33,357 bases of DNA from a virus, in the IMG/VR virus record IMGVR_UViG_3300037342_000088, positions 1 through 33,357 of that record; one strand, written 5' to 3'. The notes beneath the pieces are model-generated. The model searched no databases. It was not told where the DNA came from and was given only the letters and a program-made list of their open reading frames with translations. Positions within the stretch are counted from its first letter, which is position 1. Each line of letters begins with the position of its first letter. The translations under genes and the position numbers were made by a program. Of this stretch, positions 14,838-21,910 are shown piece after piece.

Positions 14838-15245
14838 TTACTTTTTTGAGGCCGCCTTGACACGGCGAGCTTGCAAGTCCGCGTAGGTGAGTGCCTTGAC
14901 GGGTTCACCGGGTTCGCTGGTGTCTTCCGCTTTCTTCGGGGCAGGGATGGTCGCATTCACATTCAACGTGTATGTGCGGGTTTCCTCGTCTGCCGGTGCG
15001 CCTTCCGTGCGGAAGTGAATGGCTGGCATTGGGAGTGATAGTGCGACCATCACGGTTCCCTTGCTTTCATCGTTGCCCGGTGTGACGAACCCGCCAAGTG
15101 AATCGAGATTTTCCTCGATCAACGCGGCAATCTGCTTGCCGATGGTTTCGCGGGCTTGTACTTGCGTTTCGGTCAATGCGAAACTCGCCTTTGCATTCTT
15201 CGCCTTCTCGGAAGGACGGTCCCAAACTGGAATGATTTTTGCCAT
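14838..15245 (-). CDS. Hypothetical protein
   Basis: 135 aa from ATG at 15245 (MAKIIPVWDRPSEK); the upstream extension to 15311 has no site. N-terminal helical part, then beta strands (TVMVALSLPMPAIHFRTEG, TRTYTLNVNATIPAPKK) and a basic tail. Possibly a small nucleic-acid binding or DNA-modulating protein. Last gene before the terminator. Confidence 0.75.
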   Translation of the reverse strand: MAKIIPVWDRPSEKAKNAKASFALTETQVQARETIGKQIAALIEENLDSLGGFVTPGNDESKGTVMVALSLPMPAIHFRTEGAPADEETRTYTLNVNATIPAPKKAEDTSEPGEPVKALTYADLQARRVKAASKK

Positions 15246-15303
15246 TGTAGTGTTCTCGCTTTCATGGGTTGAAAGTTGCGTGATAGTCCAAGGTGTCACG
15301 CTG

Positions 15304-15480
15304 TTATTCACCTAACAGGGAAACTGTTTCCGCAAGCATATTCATCGCGGATTCGAACGGTTCCGGGAACTGGTAAAGACGAGTCGAATCGTTCATGTCC
15401 CAGAATAGCTTTTTGATGCGCTTAACTTCGACGCTGTCGCCTTCGGACTGTGCCATGAGTTTACGTGTTTCGTTTGTCAT
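15304..15480 (-). CDS. 58-aa hypothetical protein
   Basis: ATG at 15480 overlaps the stop of the 48-aa gene upstream (ATGA). Reads MTNETRKLMAQSEGDSVEVK, then RIKKLFWDMN; amphipathic and helical. Well-formed short gene. Function unknown. Confidence 0.7.
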   Translation of the reverse strand: MTNETRKLMAQSEGDSVEVKRIKKLFWDMNDSTRLYQFPEPFESAMNMLAETVSLLGE

Positions 15481-15623
15481 GGCTTATTGATTCCTACCGG
15501 GTTATTCCCGCGTAATCCCCTGTCTATCTTGGGGGAGGATTTCGGGAATAGTCGAAAGCAAGCTAAGAGGATAAGCACATCGCAAGCGCCGCATATTGCG
15601 CCGATTACTGCGATAGTGTGCAT
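15477..15623 (-). CDS. 48-aa membrane microprotein
   Basis: ATG at 15623 with GGAG six bases upstream. A single hydrophobic helix at residues 3-26 (IAVIGAICGACDVLILLACF) and a basic tail. Coupled to the 58-aa gene. Probably inner membrane; role unknown. Confidence 0.7.
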   Translation of the reverse strand: MHTIAVIGAICGACDVLILLACFRLFPKSSPKIDRGLRGNNPVGINKP

Positions 15624-15637
15624 TGTTTGCTCCAGTT

Positions 15638-15980
15638 TCCAAGGGTTAGCAGGGGGATGAGTTTGTTAGTACAGCTTTGAAACTGTGAATTGAGGAATGG
15701 GAGTTATTGAGATTACGTTAACTCCACCATGAATGCACAAGTGATGAAGAGTCACGAATGAGTCAATAACCATTACAGCGGGATGGGATGAATCCGCTGG
15801 AATGTCCGCGTCTGAAACCATGTATACCGGCGGCCAAGCCGAACACGCCGGTCCGAAGTTACGATCACAGGTCCAATAAAGCACTAGATACCTCGTTGGA
15901 CCGGGTTTGCTTATCTCAGTCATGGGATCTTTGATAGTCTCCATTGTTATCTCCAGTCAATCCCCCTGCTAACCCTTGGA
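15638..15980. repeat. Perfect 21-bp inverted repeat flanking one gene
   Basis: 15638-15658 is the exact reverse complement of 15960-15980 (core CCAAGGGTTAGCAGGGGG). The 300-nt interior is the gene 15666-15944. Not related in sequence to the start-associated arms. Confidence 0.9.
15666..15944 (-). CDS. Hypothetical protein
   Basis: 92 aa; ATG at 15944 with GGAGATAACA upstream. Beta-rich N-terminal half (RYLVLYWTCDRNFGP), two Cys, and HHLCIHGGVNVISITP near the end. No family recognised. First gene of the leftward arm next to the divergence region and bracketed by a perfect inverted repeat. Confidence 0.75.
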   Translation of the reverse strand: METIKDPMTEISKPGPTRYLVLYWTCDRNFGPACSAWPPVYMVSDADIPADSSHPAVMVIDSFVTLHHLCIHGGVNVISITPIPQFTVSKLY

Positions 15981-15988
15981 TGGGTTTG

Positions 15989-16210
15989 ACCACCAATCAA
16001 ATCAGCGCATTGTCACTAGACTGTGCAAAGGGTAAAGTTGACAGGGTAACACTGACTAATCGAGTCTGCTATTTATCTCGCCATAAGCAGGAATTACCTG
16101 CTATTTAGTCCAAACTCGAAAGTGTTCCTGTCTACCAGTAGCAGCGAATCGGTAACTGGTTAGAACGTATGGCCATAAGACGTTCGCCATGCGCTGATTT
16201 GATTGGTGGT
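15989..16210. ncRNA. Putative multi-helix structured RNA
   Basis: Closed by a perfect 22-bp stem (15989-16010 with 16189-16210). Inside, by eye: a small hairpin 16010-16028 (one base shared with the closing stem); GACAGG-AACAC (16040-16052) with GTGTTCCTGTC (16122-16132), 11 bp with a 2-nt bulge; CGAGT 16061-16065 with ACTCG 16114-16118; AGCAGG 16086-16091 with CCTGCT 16097-16102; ACCAGT 16134-16139 with ACTGGT 16155-16160; GAACGT 16163-16168 with ACGTTC 16180-16185. Nearly every base is in a helix or short linker. CTGCTATTTA occurs twice (16066, 16098), so AGCAG can switch partners. No ORF. Strand undetermined: leader of the leftward operon or independent transcript. Confidence 0.6.
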
Positions 16211-16388
16211 ACTCACTCTCACTTAGCGGGGAGTCTCACGACTGCCTTGAGTGGAGTGGATTGAGTTGTCAATGATCGAGCCGTTGCAGTCGTGTACTGC
16301 AAGGTGAGCGGAAAGACTCGCTCAATTTTCCGTATTTTTCCCGCCTAAAACTGTGGAAAAAACTGTGGAAAACTTTTGCAAGTGGTTG
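16211..16388. other. Gene-free segment with switch-like hairpins and DnaA-box-like repeats
   Basis: CACGACTGC 16237-16245 pairs with GCAGTCGTG 16286-16294, and the same right arm can instead pair as TTGCAGT 16284-16290 with ACTGCAA 16296-16302. TGAGCG/CGCTCA follows. AACTGTGGAAAA is repeated in tandem at 16349-16360 and 16361-16372; its TGTGGAAAA is one base from a DnaA-box complement. Confidence 0.5.
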
Positions 16389-16409
16389 ATTTTTAAACCG
16401 TTTAAAAAT
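16389..16409. promoter_or_regulatory. 21-bp palindrome (operator-like)
   Basis: ATTTTTAAAC and GTTTAAAAAT flank a single central C: perfect 10-bp half sites in AT-rich DNA between the divergent arms. Typical of a dimeric repressor site. Confidence 0.5.
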
Positions 16410-16520
16410 TCTTTCGGTCAATTTCTGGTTTCGGCGAAAGCCTCGCGCGTGTAGTGTGCGCGTCATGGTGACGTGGTGATCCGCCGGCGCATAACAGACG
16501 CTAACACATACACCAGCTCG

Positions 16521-16545
16521 TAAGTCGTTGATTCTAAAGGACTTA
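16521..16545 (+). promoter_or_regulatory. 25-bp regulatory repeat, copy 1
   Basis: TAAGTC and GACTTA half sites around the core TTGATTCTA. 22 of 25 bases match copy 3 at 16821. GATATA follows 19 bases after TTGATT, so it may be part of a promoter. Confidence 0.55.
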
Positions 16546-16560
16546 GCGCAAAGATATATC

Positions 16561-16599
16561 TTTACCGTAAACTATTGATTCTAAGCATGTTAAGGTAAA
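16561..16599 (+). promoter_or_regulatory. Regulatory repeat, copy 2 (diverged)
   Basis: The same TTGATTCTA core (16575-16583) lies between TTTACC and GGTAAA half sites. GATACA follows TTGATT by 20 bases. Downstream, TATAAT at 16661-16666 is a possible -10 element with a weak -35. Confidence 0.45.
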
Positions 16600-16820
16600 T
16601 GATACATTCACCGAACTATAGCTTGCTAGTATCGCACGTTACGCGTATCCAGGCGCGCGTTATAATACAAAACCTTTATTATCAGTTACTTAGGAGAAGA
16701 TTCGGGTGCGCGTGCGCGTGTGACGCGCGCGAGTAAAGGCTTCCGCCAGCGGACTCGCCAGTAAACTAGGGTCCCATCTCCCAATATTGATTTTTCAAAT
16801 TTGACTTTTTAAGAGGGTGG

Positions 16821-16845
16821 TAAGTACTTGATTCTACAGGACTTA
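16821..16845 (+). promoter_or_regulatory. 25-bp regulatory repeat, copy 3
   Basis: TAAGT and ACTTA half sites with the core TTGATTCTA, nearest the helicase gene. Copies 1 and 3 differ at three positions only. Confidence 0.55.
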
Positions 16846-16906
16846 TACAGCAGGATTTTGGGTCCGCTAGGACCCATGTAAGTCCCCTATTATCAATCAC
16901 ATGAGG

Positions 16907-16929
16907 TTGACGAGGGGTTTATAGCCTGG
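16907..16929 (+). repeat. Upstream-type repeat arm, centre ATAG
   Basis: TTGACGAGGGG, TTT, ATAG, CCTGG: the distal-arm orientation relative to the rightward genes. No partner nearby; its complement is at 21914-21936, 5 kb away. Confidence 0.85.
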
Positions 16930-17014
16930 AGTTATTCAGTTTATTTCCGGTTTTTTCGCGGTTTGTGAGTCAAAACCACCCCCGTTTACGTCTTATATTG
17001 CGTACGGAGGTACA

Positions 17015-17941
17015 TTGACTTCCTTAGAACTAAAGAACTTCAGTTTTAACAACCTAACGGACCCCCATGACCTTGAGGTTACTCAAGAGTGGGTAGTAGA
17101 CGATTTCTTACCCGAAGGGTCCCTCACGATGCTTTCAGGAGAAAGTGGTTCTGGTAAAAGTACTATTACCTTGCTCCTCGCATCAGCTGTCGCGGAAGGT
17201 AAACCCTTCCTTGGGCACCCTACCAAACAAAAAAAGGTTATCATTATAGACCGCGAGAACGGTGGAGGTATATATAAGGAGCGTTTTGGGCGCTTAAGGG
17301 TGGGCAAACACGAAAATATTACTTACTGGGGAGGTTGGGAGCCTGTTGAACCGCAAGGTCCTGAGTTCGAACCTTACCTTCAAATTGCCAAGGAGCACCA
17401 ACCCTTGATGATTTTCGATTCATTCATTGCCTTTTTAGGCGAGAATAGCGAGCAAGATGCTTCGGAGGTACGTCGTTACACCAACGACTTCAGGAAATTG
17501 GCCCAAGCAGGGGCCACAGTCGTATTTATTCATCACACCGGCAAAGCCGACTCTACCAAGCAGTATCGCGGATCATCCGATATCAAGGCTAGTATCGACA
17601 TGGGGTGGCTCTTAACGGCTAAAGATCGTCTGCAAGGAGCTCGTCTAACCAATATCAAAGCCCGAGAGGGTGTTGTGGAAAATATACAGTTCTTTCTTGA
17701 AGATGCAAACCTGATCGTCGTTGACGAGAAGTACATTAAACAAGATGACCCCGACTTCTTAGCGGTACACGAAGCTGTGCTACTGCACCCTGGAAGCAAC
17801 CAGAGCCAAATAATTGAGCTCGTACCTCACATCCCAGCCACTCGAGTACGCAAGATTCTCCTTCTAGGCGCGGATGTGGTCAAAACTCTCCGCGTAACCA
17901 AAGGACTTAATAATGCCTCTTTCTACACTGCAAAAGTCTAA
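17015..17941 (+). CDS. RecA-like AAA ATPase / RepA-type replicative helicase
   Basis: 308 aa from TTG at 17015 with GGAGG four bases upstream. Walker A GESGSGKST at about residues 42-50, a KKVIIIDRENGGG segment near 73, Walker B-like PLMIFDSFIAF near 132, and VVFIHHTGK near 172 as the DnaB/RepA-type sensor. The C-terminal part (DDPDFLAVHEAVLLHPGSNQ) looks like a small winged-helix region. Hexameric helicases of this family unwind DNA at phage or plasmid origins. First gene of the rightward arm, followed by an AT-rich inverted-repeat segment, which fits a replication module. Confidence 0.85.
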   Translation: MTSLELKNFSFNNLTDPHDLEVTQEWVVDDFLPEGSLTMLSGESGSGKSTITLLLASAVAEGKPFLGHPTKQKKVIIIDRENGGGIYKERFGRLRVGKHENITYWGGWEPVEPQGPEFEPYLQIAKEHQPLMIFDSFIAFLGENSEQDASEVRRYTNDFRKLAQAGATVVFIHHTGKADSTKQYRGSSDIKASIDMGWLLTAKDRLQGARLTNIKAREGVVENIQFFLEDANLIVVDEKYIKQDDPDFLAVHEAVLLHPGSNQSQIIELVPHIPATRVRKILLLGADVVKTLRVTKGLNNASFYTAKV

Positions 17942-17952
17942 GACTAGCAGTG

Positions 17953-18102
17953 AGAATTCGGTTTTTGGGTTTTTCATACTATAGTATATAGAAAACCGAA
18001 AAAACCAGTATTAACAAATAATACAGAGTATATAAACTACTTTAATTGGGTTTTTTAATAAATCCACTTTCCCTATATACACAAACCGAAAAACCGAATT
18101 CT
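17953..18102. other. AT-rich inverted-repeat region, candidate replication origin
   Basis: AGAATTCGGTTTTT at 17953-17966 extended by GGTTT pairs with AAACC plus AAAAACCGAATTCT at 18083-18102 (19 of 20). Inside lie GTATATAG/CTATATAC, ATACTATAGTAT, GTATT/AATAC and several AAACCGAAAAA units. Very AT rich, directly downstream of the helicase. No ORF. Confidence 0.5.
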
Positions 18103-18147
18103 GTGCGGCGGGTACCTGCGTCCGCACACGTAGCCAAGGACTGAAAA

Positions 18148-18330
18148 TTGAACATTAAAGATTTTAATATCAGAGACTTACCCTCAATCTGGGACATTGT
18201 AATAGACGCAAACGCCCCCGCAAGCGATGGACTGCGCGCGGGGTATAGGTTAGTCAGACCGGGTGAAAAACCACCCGCCCTGCCTTTTGAAGATCATACG
18301 AACGTAGAAACAGGAGAAAATCAGGAATAA
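18148..18330 (+). CDS. 60-aa hypothetical protein
   Basis: TTG start at 18148 with AAGGA upstream. Acidic C-terminus (PFEDHTNVETGENQE). Ends one base before the deaminase ATG. Function unknown. Confidence 0.7.
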   Translation: MNIKDFNIRDLPSIWDIVIDANAPASDGLRAGYRLVRPGEKPPALPFEDHTNVETGENQE

Positions 18331-18331
18331 T

Positions 18332-18823
18332 ATGTTACTTACCGACAAATGGGACAGAAAGTATCTTGAGTTAGCAAAATACATCGCCTCAGAATGGAGT
18401 AAAGACCCCCCTACTAAGGTAGGGGCTGTTGTGGTCAATTATGAGCATCAGAAGGAATTTTTTGGGTATAATGGGTTTCCAGCTGGAGTAGAAGACACTC
18501 CGGAGCGCTACAACAACAGAGACCTTAAATATAAACTGATAGTTCACGCCGAGGCAAACGCTCTCTATAAAGCGGGAACGCTCGCAAAAGGAGCCTCTCT
18601 ATACGTATATCCCAGCTTTGGCCTTCCTGCTATTTGTAATGAGTGCGCAAAAGCCGCCATCCAATGCGGCATCAAGGAAGTTGTTAGTTACATCCCTGAC
18701 GTAAGCGATTCGTTGAAGCTTCGTTGGGAAGAGTCTATCTCTTTATCTGCGCTAATGCTAAAAGAAGCGGGAGTTACTTGGAGGGGACTCCAGGCCCCAA
18801 ACCCCTCGTCATCCCGAAAGTAG
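18332..18823 (+). CDS. Deoxycytidylate/cytidine deaminase-like enzyme
   Basis: 163 aa, ATG with AGGAA upstream. Zinc deaminase motifs: HAEANALYKAG near residue 71 (His ligand and catalytic Glu) and ICNECAKAAIQCGI near 103 (two Cys ligands). The usual P-C-x-x-C is written CNEC after a proline-alanine. The N-terminus (DPPTKVGAVVVN) fits the dCMP deaminase family, which supplies dUMP for thymidylate synthesis. The last 12 residues (LQAPNPSSSRK) are encoded by a start-associated repeat arm, so the C-terminus is repeat-derived. Confidence 0.85.
   Translation: MLLTDKWDRKYLELAKYIASEWSKDPPTKVGAVVVNYEHQKEFFGYNGFPAGVEDTPERYNNRDLKYKLIVHAEANALYKAGTLAKGASLYVYPSFGLPAICNECAKAAIQCGIKEVVSYIPDVSDSLKLRWEESISLSALMLKEAGVTWRGLQAPNPSSSRK
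18790..18811 (+). repeat. Start-associated arm inside the deaminase 3' end
   Basis: CCAGG, CCCC, AAACCCCTCGTCA, 18 bases before the 18829 start and in sense orientation. A short GAGGGG at 18781 can pair with its CCCCTC. No full partner. Confidence 0.85.
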
Positions 18824-18828
18824 GATAA

Positions 18829-19119
18829 ATGGAAGATTTTTTAGAACGGTTCCTCGACTGGAGAGGCATTGAAACGCCCTGTAAACGTTGTAGTGGTGCC
18901 GGAAGCTACGGGTATGGCAATACGGCTACTTGGCATTATGATATAGGTGGTAGTATGATTACTTGGGGAATCTGTGATTTGTGTTGGGGAAGCGGTGACC
19001 ATACAAGACCTTGGCCAAATCTTAAGGTTCTTGAAGATGAACTAGGCGCACTCCGTAAGTTTAAAAATAAAGTTGAAAAACGTGAGTCAAAAGAGGCCGA
19101 TCCTACGTCTAATATATAG
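18829..19119 (+). CDS. DnaJ-like zinc-finger protein
   Basis: 96 aa; ATG with TAGGAT upstream. CKRCSGAGSYGYG and CDLCWGSGD are two CxxCxGxG repeats, as in the DnaJ central domain, forming one zinc site. Charged helical C-terminus. Phage proteins of this type may act as small adaptors or chaperone-like factors; role not established. Confidence 0.8.
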   Translation: MEDFLERFLDWRGIETPCKRCSGAGSYGYGNTATWHYDIGGSMITWGICDLCWGSGDHTRPWPNLKVLEDELGALRKFKNKVEKRESKEADPTSNI

Positions 19120-19130
19120 GACGGATACAT

Positions 19131-19247
19131 ATGCCCAAGTTGCCGCTTAGCTATTGTCCGTCGTGTGGCGAACTGCTTACTGAACTAAAATGTAAGCTGA
19201 TTTGCTTAACTTGTGGTTATTACATGAGTTGTTCGGATTTTTATTAG
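19131..19247 (+). CDS. 38-aa zinc ribbon
   Basis: ATG at 19131 with AGGACGGA upstream. MPKLPLSYCPSCGELL, then CLTCGYYMSCSDFY: two CxxC pairs plus a CSDFY tail. Convincing micro-gene. Function unknown. Confidence 0.75.
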   Translation: MPKLPLSYCPSCGELLTELKCKLICLTCGYYMSCSDFY

Positions 19248-19316
19248 GGTATGTAGAGCGGGGATACTTGAGAGTTCTACGCTAGGCAACTAGTAAATTC
19301 CCTCTAAGATTAAACT

Positions 19317-19760
19317 ATGCCTACTATTCCCGCCGCCGTCTGGTACGATAAAGCCGCTGAGGCGATGGTACGCAACGAATACACTCTCTTTCGCTTTGCT
19401 AATGAAAATAATCTAGGGCTGAAATCTACGGAGTGCGAGAATATAGCGCGCACCAAGGAGTTTCAAGCCGCACTTCGCGCTGCTAGGAACAGGTTTTATA
19501 AAGAACTGTCCACAGACCCCACGAGGAGCAGGAATACAGCGGTTGGTCAACTGCTGTTTGCTATCCAAAGGCTCCTTGAGGGTGAGCAGTACGACAAAGC
19601 GGTTACGGCGCTGTCTCAGTTGTTTAAAGCTGAAGGCTGGACTTCCGATCAGGCGCAGCTTACAATCTTTAATGAGTTGAGTGGTAAAGACATTGAGGGC
19701 CTTCGTGCCCGGCTAAGGGGTAAAGATGCTGCCACTCCTGATTCTACTGCTGCTAAGTAG
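19317..19760 (+). CDS. Putative terminase small subunit
   Basis: 147 aa, ATG without a strong Shine-Dalgarno. The N-terminal part (VWYDKAAEAMVRNEYTLFRF) and the following helices resemble helix-turn-helix small terminase subunits. Three genes lie between it and the large subunit. Family call rests on size, helicity and position; alternative is another DNA-binding protein. Confidence 0.55.
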   Translation: MPTIPAAVWYDKAAEAMVRNEYTLFRFANENNLGLKSTECENIARTKEFQAALRAARNRFYKELSTDPTRSRNTAVGQLLFAIQRLLEGEQYDKAVTALSQLFKAEGWTSDQAQLTIFNELSGKDIEGLRARLRGKDAATPDSTAAK

Positions 19761-19998
19761 CGCGCCCCCTGCTACACAATGCAATGTTTATGGTGTTAAT
19801 GCGGATCAGAAGGAAATCGAATCTAGTTGGATTTCCTGTAAAGTAGCTTCTGATGTTATAACAACGTTGGACGCGCCTGGTTACGTCCTTTGGACGGAAA
19901 AACAAACTTGGCTTGGCAAGCAGTGGTCGCCTTCGGAAGTAGATATTCCTCCTTTTAAGGTGCCTGATGAAGATCAAGACGACTTAGACATTATATAA
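19726..19998 (+). CDS. Small secreted protein
   Basis: 90 aa; ATG at 19726 with AGGGG, overlapping the previous gene by 35 nt. Signal peptide MLPLLILLLLSSAPPATQC without a classical lipobox, then a mature acidic domain. Extracytoplasmic, function unknown. Confidence 0.72.
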   Translation: MLPLLILLLLSSAPPATQCNVYGVNADQKEIESSWISCKVASDVITTLDAPGYVLWTEKQTWLGKQWSPSEVDIPPFKVPDEDQDDLDII

Positions 19999-20010
19999 TA
20001 GGTGTACTGA

Positions 20011-20265
20011 ATGGTTGACAGCTGTCCTTATTGCTCTTTGTTGCCCTGCCCTAAATGCGGCGAACAACCGGAACTGCTCGAATATAAGACTACGAAGACT
20101 TTAACCGACCCTCTTCGTACAATAAAGATGGGTATGAAATTAAAGGATGTATCTTGCGGTAGGTCTTGGGGCGTTGTGTTAAGTGTAGACGAAGGGCCTT
20201 GTGTTATTAGAGCCCGACAGCTTCTTGTTGAAGCTTGGAACCAAGAATACCGACTGGGTGAATAG
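20011..20265 (+). CDS. Lar-like zinc-ribbon protein
   Basis: 84 aa, ATG with TAGGTG upstream. CPYCSLLPCPKCGEQPELL, then VSCGRSWG and VEAWNQEYR match the layout of Lar-type restriction-alleviation proteins (CPxCG, C-x, A-x-x-AWN). Lar proteins reduce host type I restriction; transfer of that function here is inferred. Stop overlaps the terminase GTG. Confidence 0.65.
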   Translation: MVDSCPYCSLLPCPKCGEQPELLEYKTTKTLTDPLRTIKMGMKLKDVSCGRSWGVVLSVDEGPCVIRARQLLVEAWNQEYRLGE

Positions 20266-21791
20266 TGGCCGATCTCGATGTGCTTGTACAAAAGTTAGGT
20301 GATTACTCAACTGAAGACGCCCTAACTGTACTTGATGCGCTTGAGGCCGACCGCAAGGATAAGCATTTCGCGAAGTATTGGGCTACTGATCCCGATCCTA
20401 AGTGTATGGAGTTCTTCGATGCTATCGAAGCTGACTTCAAGAAGTTTACTAAGGATATTAAGATTTACGCCCTCTTAGGGGGCAATCGGTCAAGCAAGAC
20501 GGAAAGAGGCGCTTTCCTCGCAGTAGCTTGGCTCATGGGCAAAGAATACTTCAGAGATGAGCCCTCGTGGCGTTATGTGAAGGATTTACCGATTCCAGAG
20601 CACGGAGTCAACATTTGGGCTATCGGCCTTGACTTCTCGGTTATTCAAGATGTAATCTGGCGTGAGAAACTGCGCGTCGGCCATCGGCATCCCGGCCTCC
20701 TACCAAAGTCTCCGAGCCCCTTGATCACAAGGGTGTCAGATTCTTCCTTCCAAGTTGAAGTTAACGTCAATGGAAGGCGCTCCACACTGACATGCAAGAG
20801 CGCGGATTCGGGTCGGGAAAAGATGCAGTCAGCTTCGGTTGACCTTGTTTGGATTGACGAAGAGCCAGAAGAGGAAGTTTTTGACGAGCTATACCAAAGA
20901 ACAGCGGATTGTGCAGGTAAGATACTTATCACACTTACGCCGCTTACAGACATTGGCTCTGGCGTCAAAACTCCCTGGGTCTTCAATCTACACAAGGATT
21001 TTGTCGCAGGCCGTAAAGATGTCCTTTTTATCTCCCTCTCGACTTTAGACAATCCATTTATCCCAGAAGACGAAAAAGTAAAGCTAAAAGAGAAGTGGGC
21101 AGGCCATCCTGAGGAAAAAGCAAGACTCTACGGAGCATTCATTCAGCGCTCAGGCCTCGTGTATCCGCAGTGGGACTCGTCGATTCACATGGTTAAGCCA
21201 TTCACTATACCAGAAGAATGGCGTAGAATAGTCTCGATTGACCCTGCTGCAACGGGTGTTACTGCTGCGGTCTGGGCAGCAATTAAGCCCTCCGGCGATA
21301 TTGTAATCTACAGGACGTACTACGAGTCCAACCACATTGTTTCTGATCATGCGAAGAATATGCTGATTAAGAATGGTGGGGATAAAATAGACATCTGGCT
21401 TATTGATCCCTTCTGGGGAAGCGCGAGGAACGCGGAGAATCACAAACAAGGCTTTCAGCTGTACAAAGAAGCAGGTATACCTGTTCGGTTGGCTCCGAGA
21501 GCTGAAGATTTTGGACGCGACACCCTAGCAGAATACCTTGCTGCAAGCCTCGATAAGACAGCCCGCCACGCGAAGATTTGGTTCTTCAATAATCTCAGAG
21601 ACTTTCAGAACGAAATTGAGATGTATGTTTGGGACGTGGTCTCTAAAGGCCCATCAAAGGGTATGAATCGTGGTAAGCCGCTAAAGCGCAGCGATCATTT
21701 AATTAACGCGATCCAATATTTAGTTTCACTAAAGCCGAGGCCGAAAACAACTTATATTGCAAGCGCAGCGGGGAACAGTTCGTATACTTAA
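20265..21791 (+). CDS. terL: Terminase large subunit
   Basis: 508 aa from GTG at 20265 (TAGTG overlap). ATPase part: Walker A GGNRSSKTERG near residue 72, Walker B VDLVWIDEEPEEEVFDEL near 192, and a coupling TLTPL motif near 224. Nuclease part: RIVSIDPAATGVTAAVW near 325 and WLIDPFWG near 375, plus a late acidic site (KRSDHLINAIQYL). Length is normal. It drives DNA packaging into the prohead. Followed at once by a 30-aa coupled ORF. Confidence 0.93.
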   Translation: MADLDVLVQKLGDYSTEDALTVLDALEADRKDKHFAKYWATDPDPKCMEFFDAIEADFKKFTKDIKIYALLGGNRSSKTERGAFLAVAWLMGKEYFRDEPSWRYVKDLPIPEHGVNIWAIGLDFSVIQDVIWREKLRVGHRHPGLLPKSPSPLITRVSDSSFQVEVNVNGRRSTLTCKSADSGREKMQSASVDLVWIDEEPEEEVFDELYQRTADCAGKILITLTPLTDIGSGVKTPWVFNLHKDFVAGRKDVLFISLSTLDNPFIPEDEKVKLKEKWAGHPEEKARLYGAFIQRSGLVYPQWDSSIHMVKPFTIPEEWRRIVSIDPAATGVTAAVWAAIKPSGDIVIYRTYYESNHIVSDHAKNMLIKNGGDKIDIWLIDPFWGSARNAENHKQGFQLYKEAGIPVRLAPRAEDFGRDTLAEYLAASLDKTARHAKIWFFNNLRDFQNEIEMYVWDVVSKGPSKGMNRGKPLKRSDHLINAIQYLVSLKPRPKTTYIASAAGNSSYT

Positions 21792-21883
21792 TGGGTAAAA
21801 ACGAGAAACAACACCGGTTTGGCATGAAATTTGTTAAACAAGTTCAAGTTGAGAATCTAGACTCGACTATTGAAACCGCGTAA
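21791..21883 (+). CDS. 30-aa coupled microprotein
   Basis: ATG overlaps the terminase stop (TAATG). Reads MGKNEKQHRFGMKFVKQVQV, then ENLDSTIETA. Basic then acidic. Plausible, but short. Confidence 0.45.
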   Translation: MGKNEKQHRFGMKFVKQVQVENLDSTIETA

Positions 21884-21910
21884 ATCTAGATACGCGGAGA
21901 CGCGGGACAG

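Noticed and set aside
16269-16466. 65-aa minus-strand ORF in the divergence region
   Set aside because: No start site, covers hairpins, DnaA-like repeats and the palindrome; composition not coding-like.
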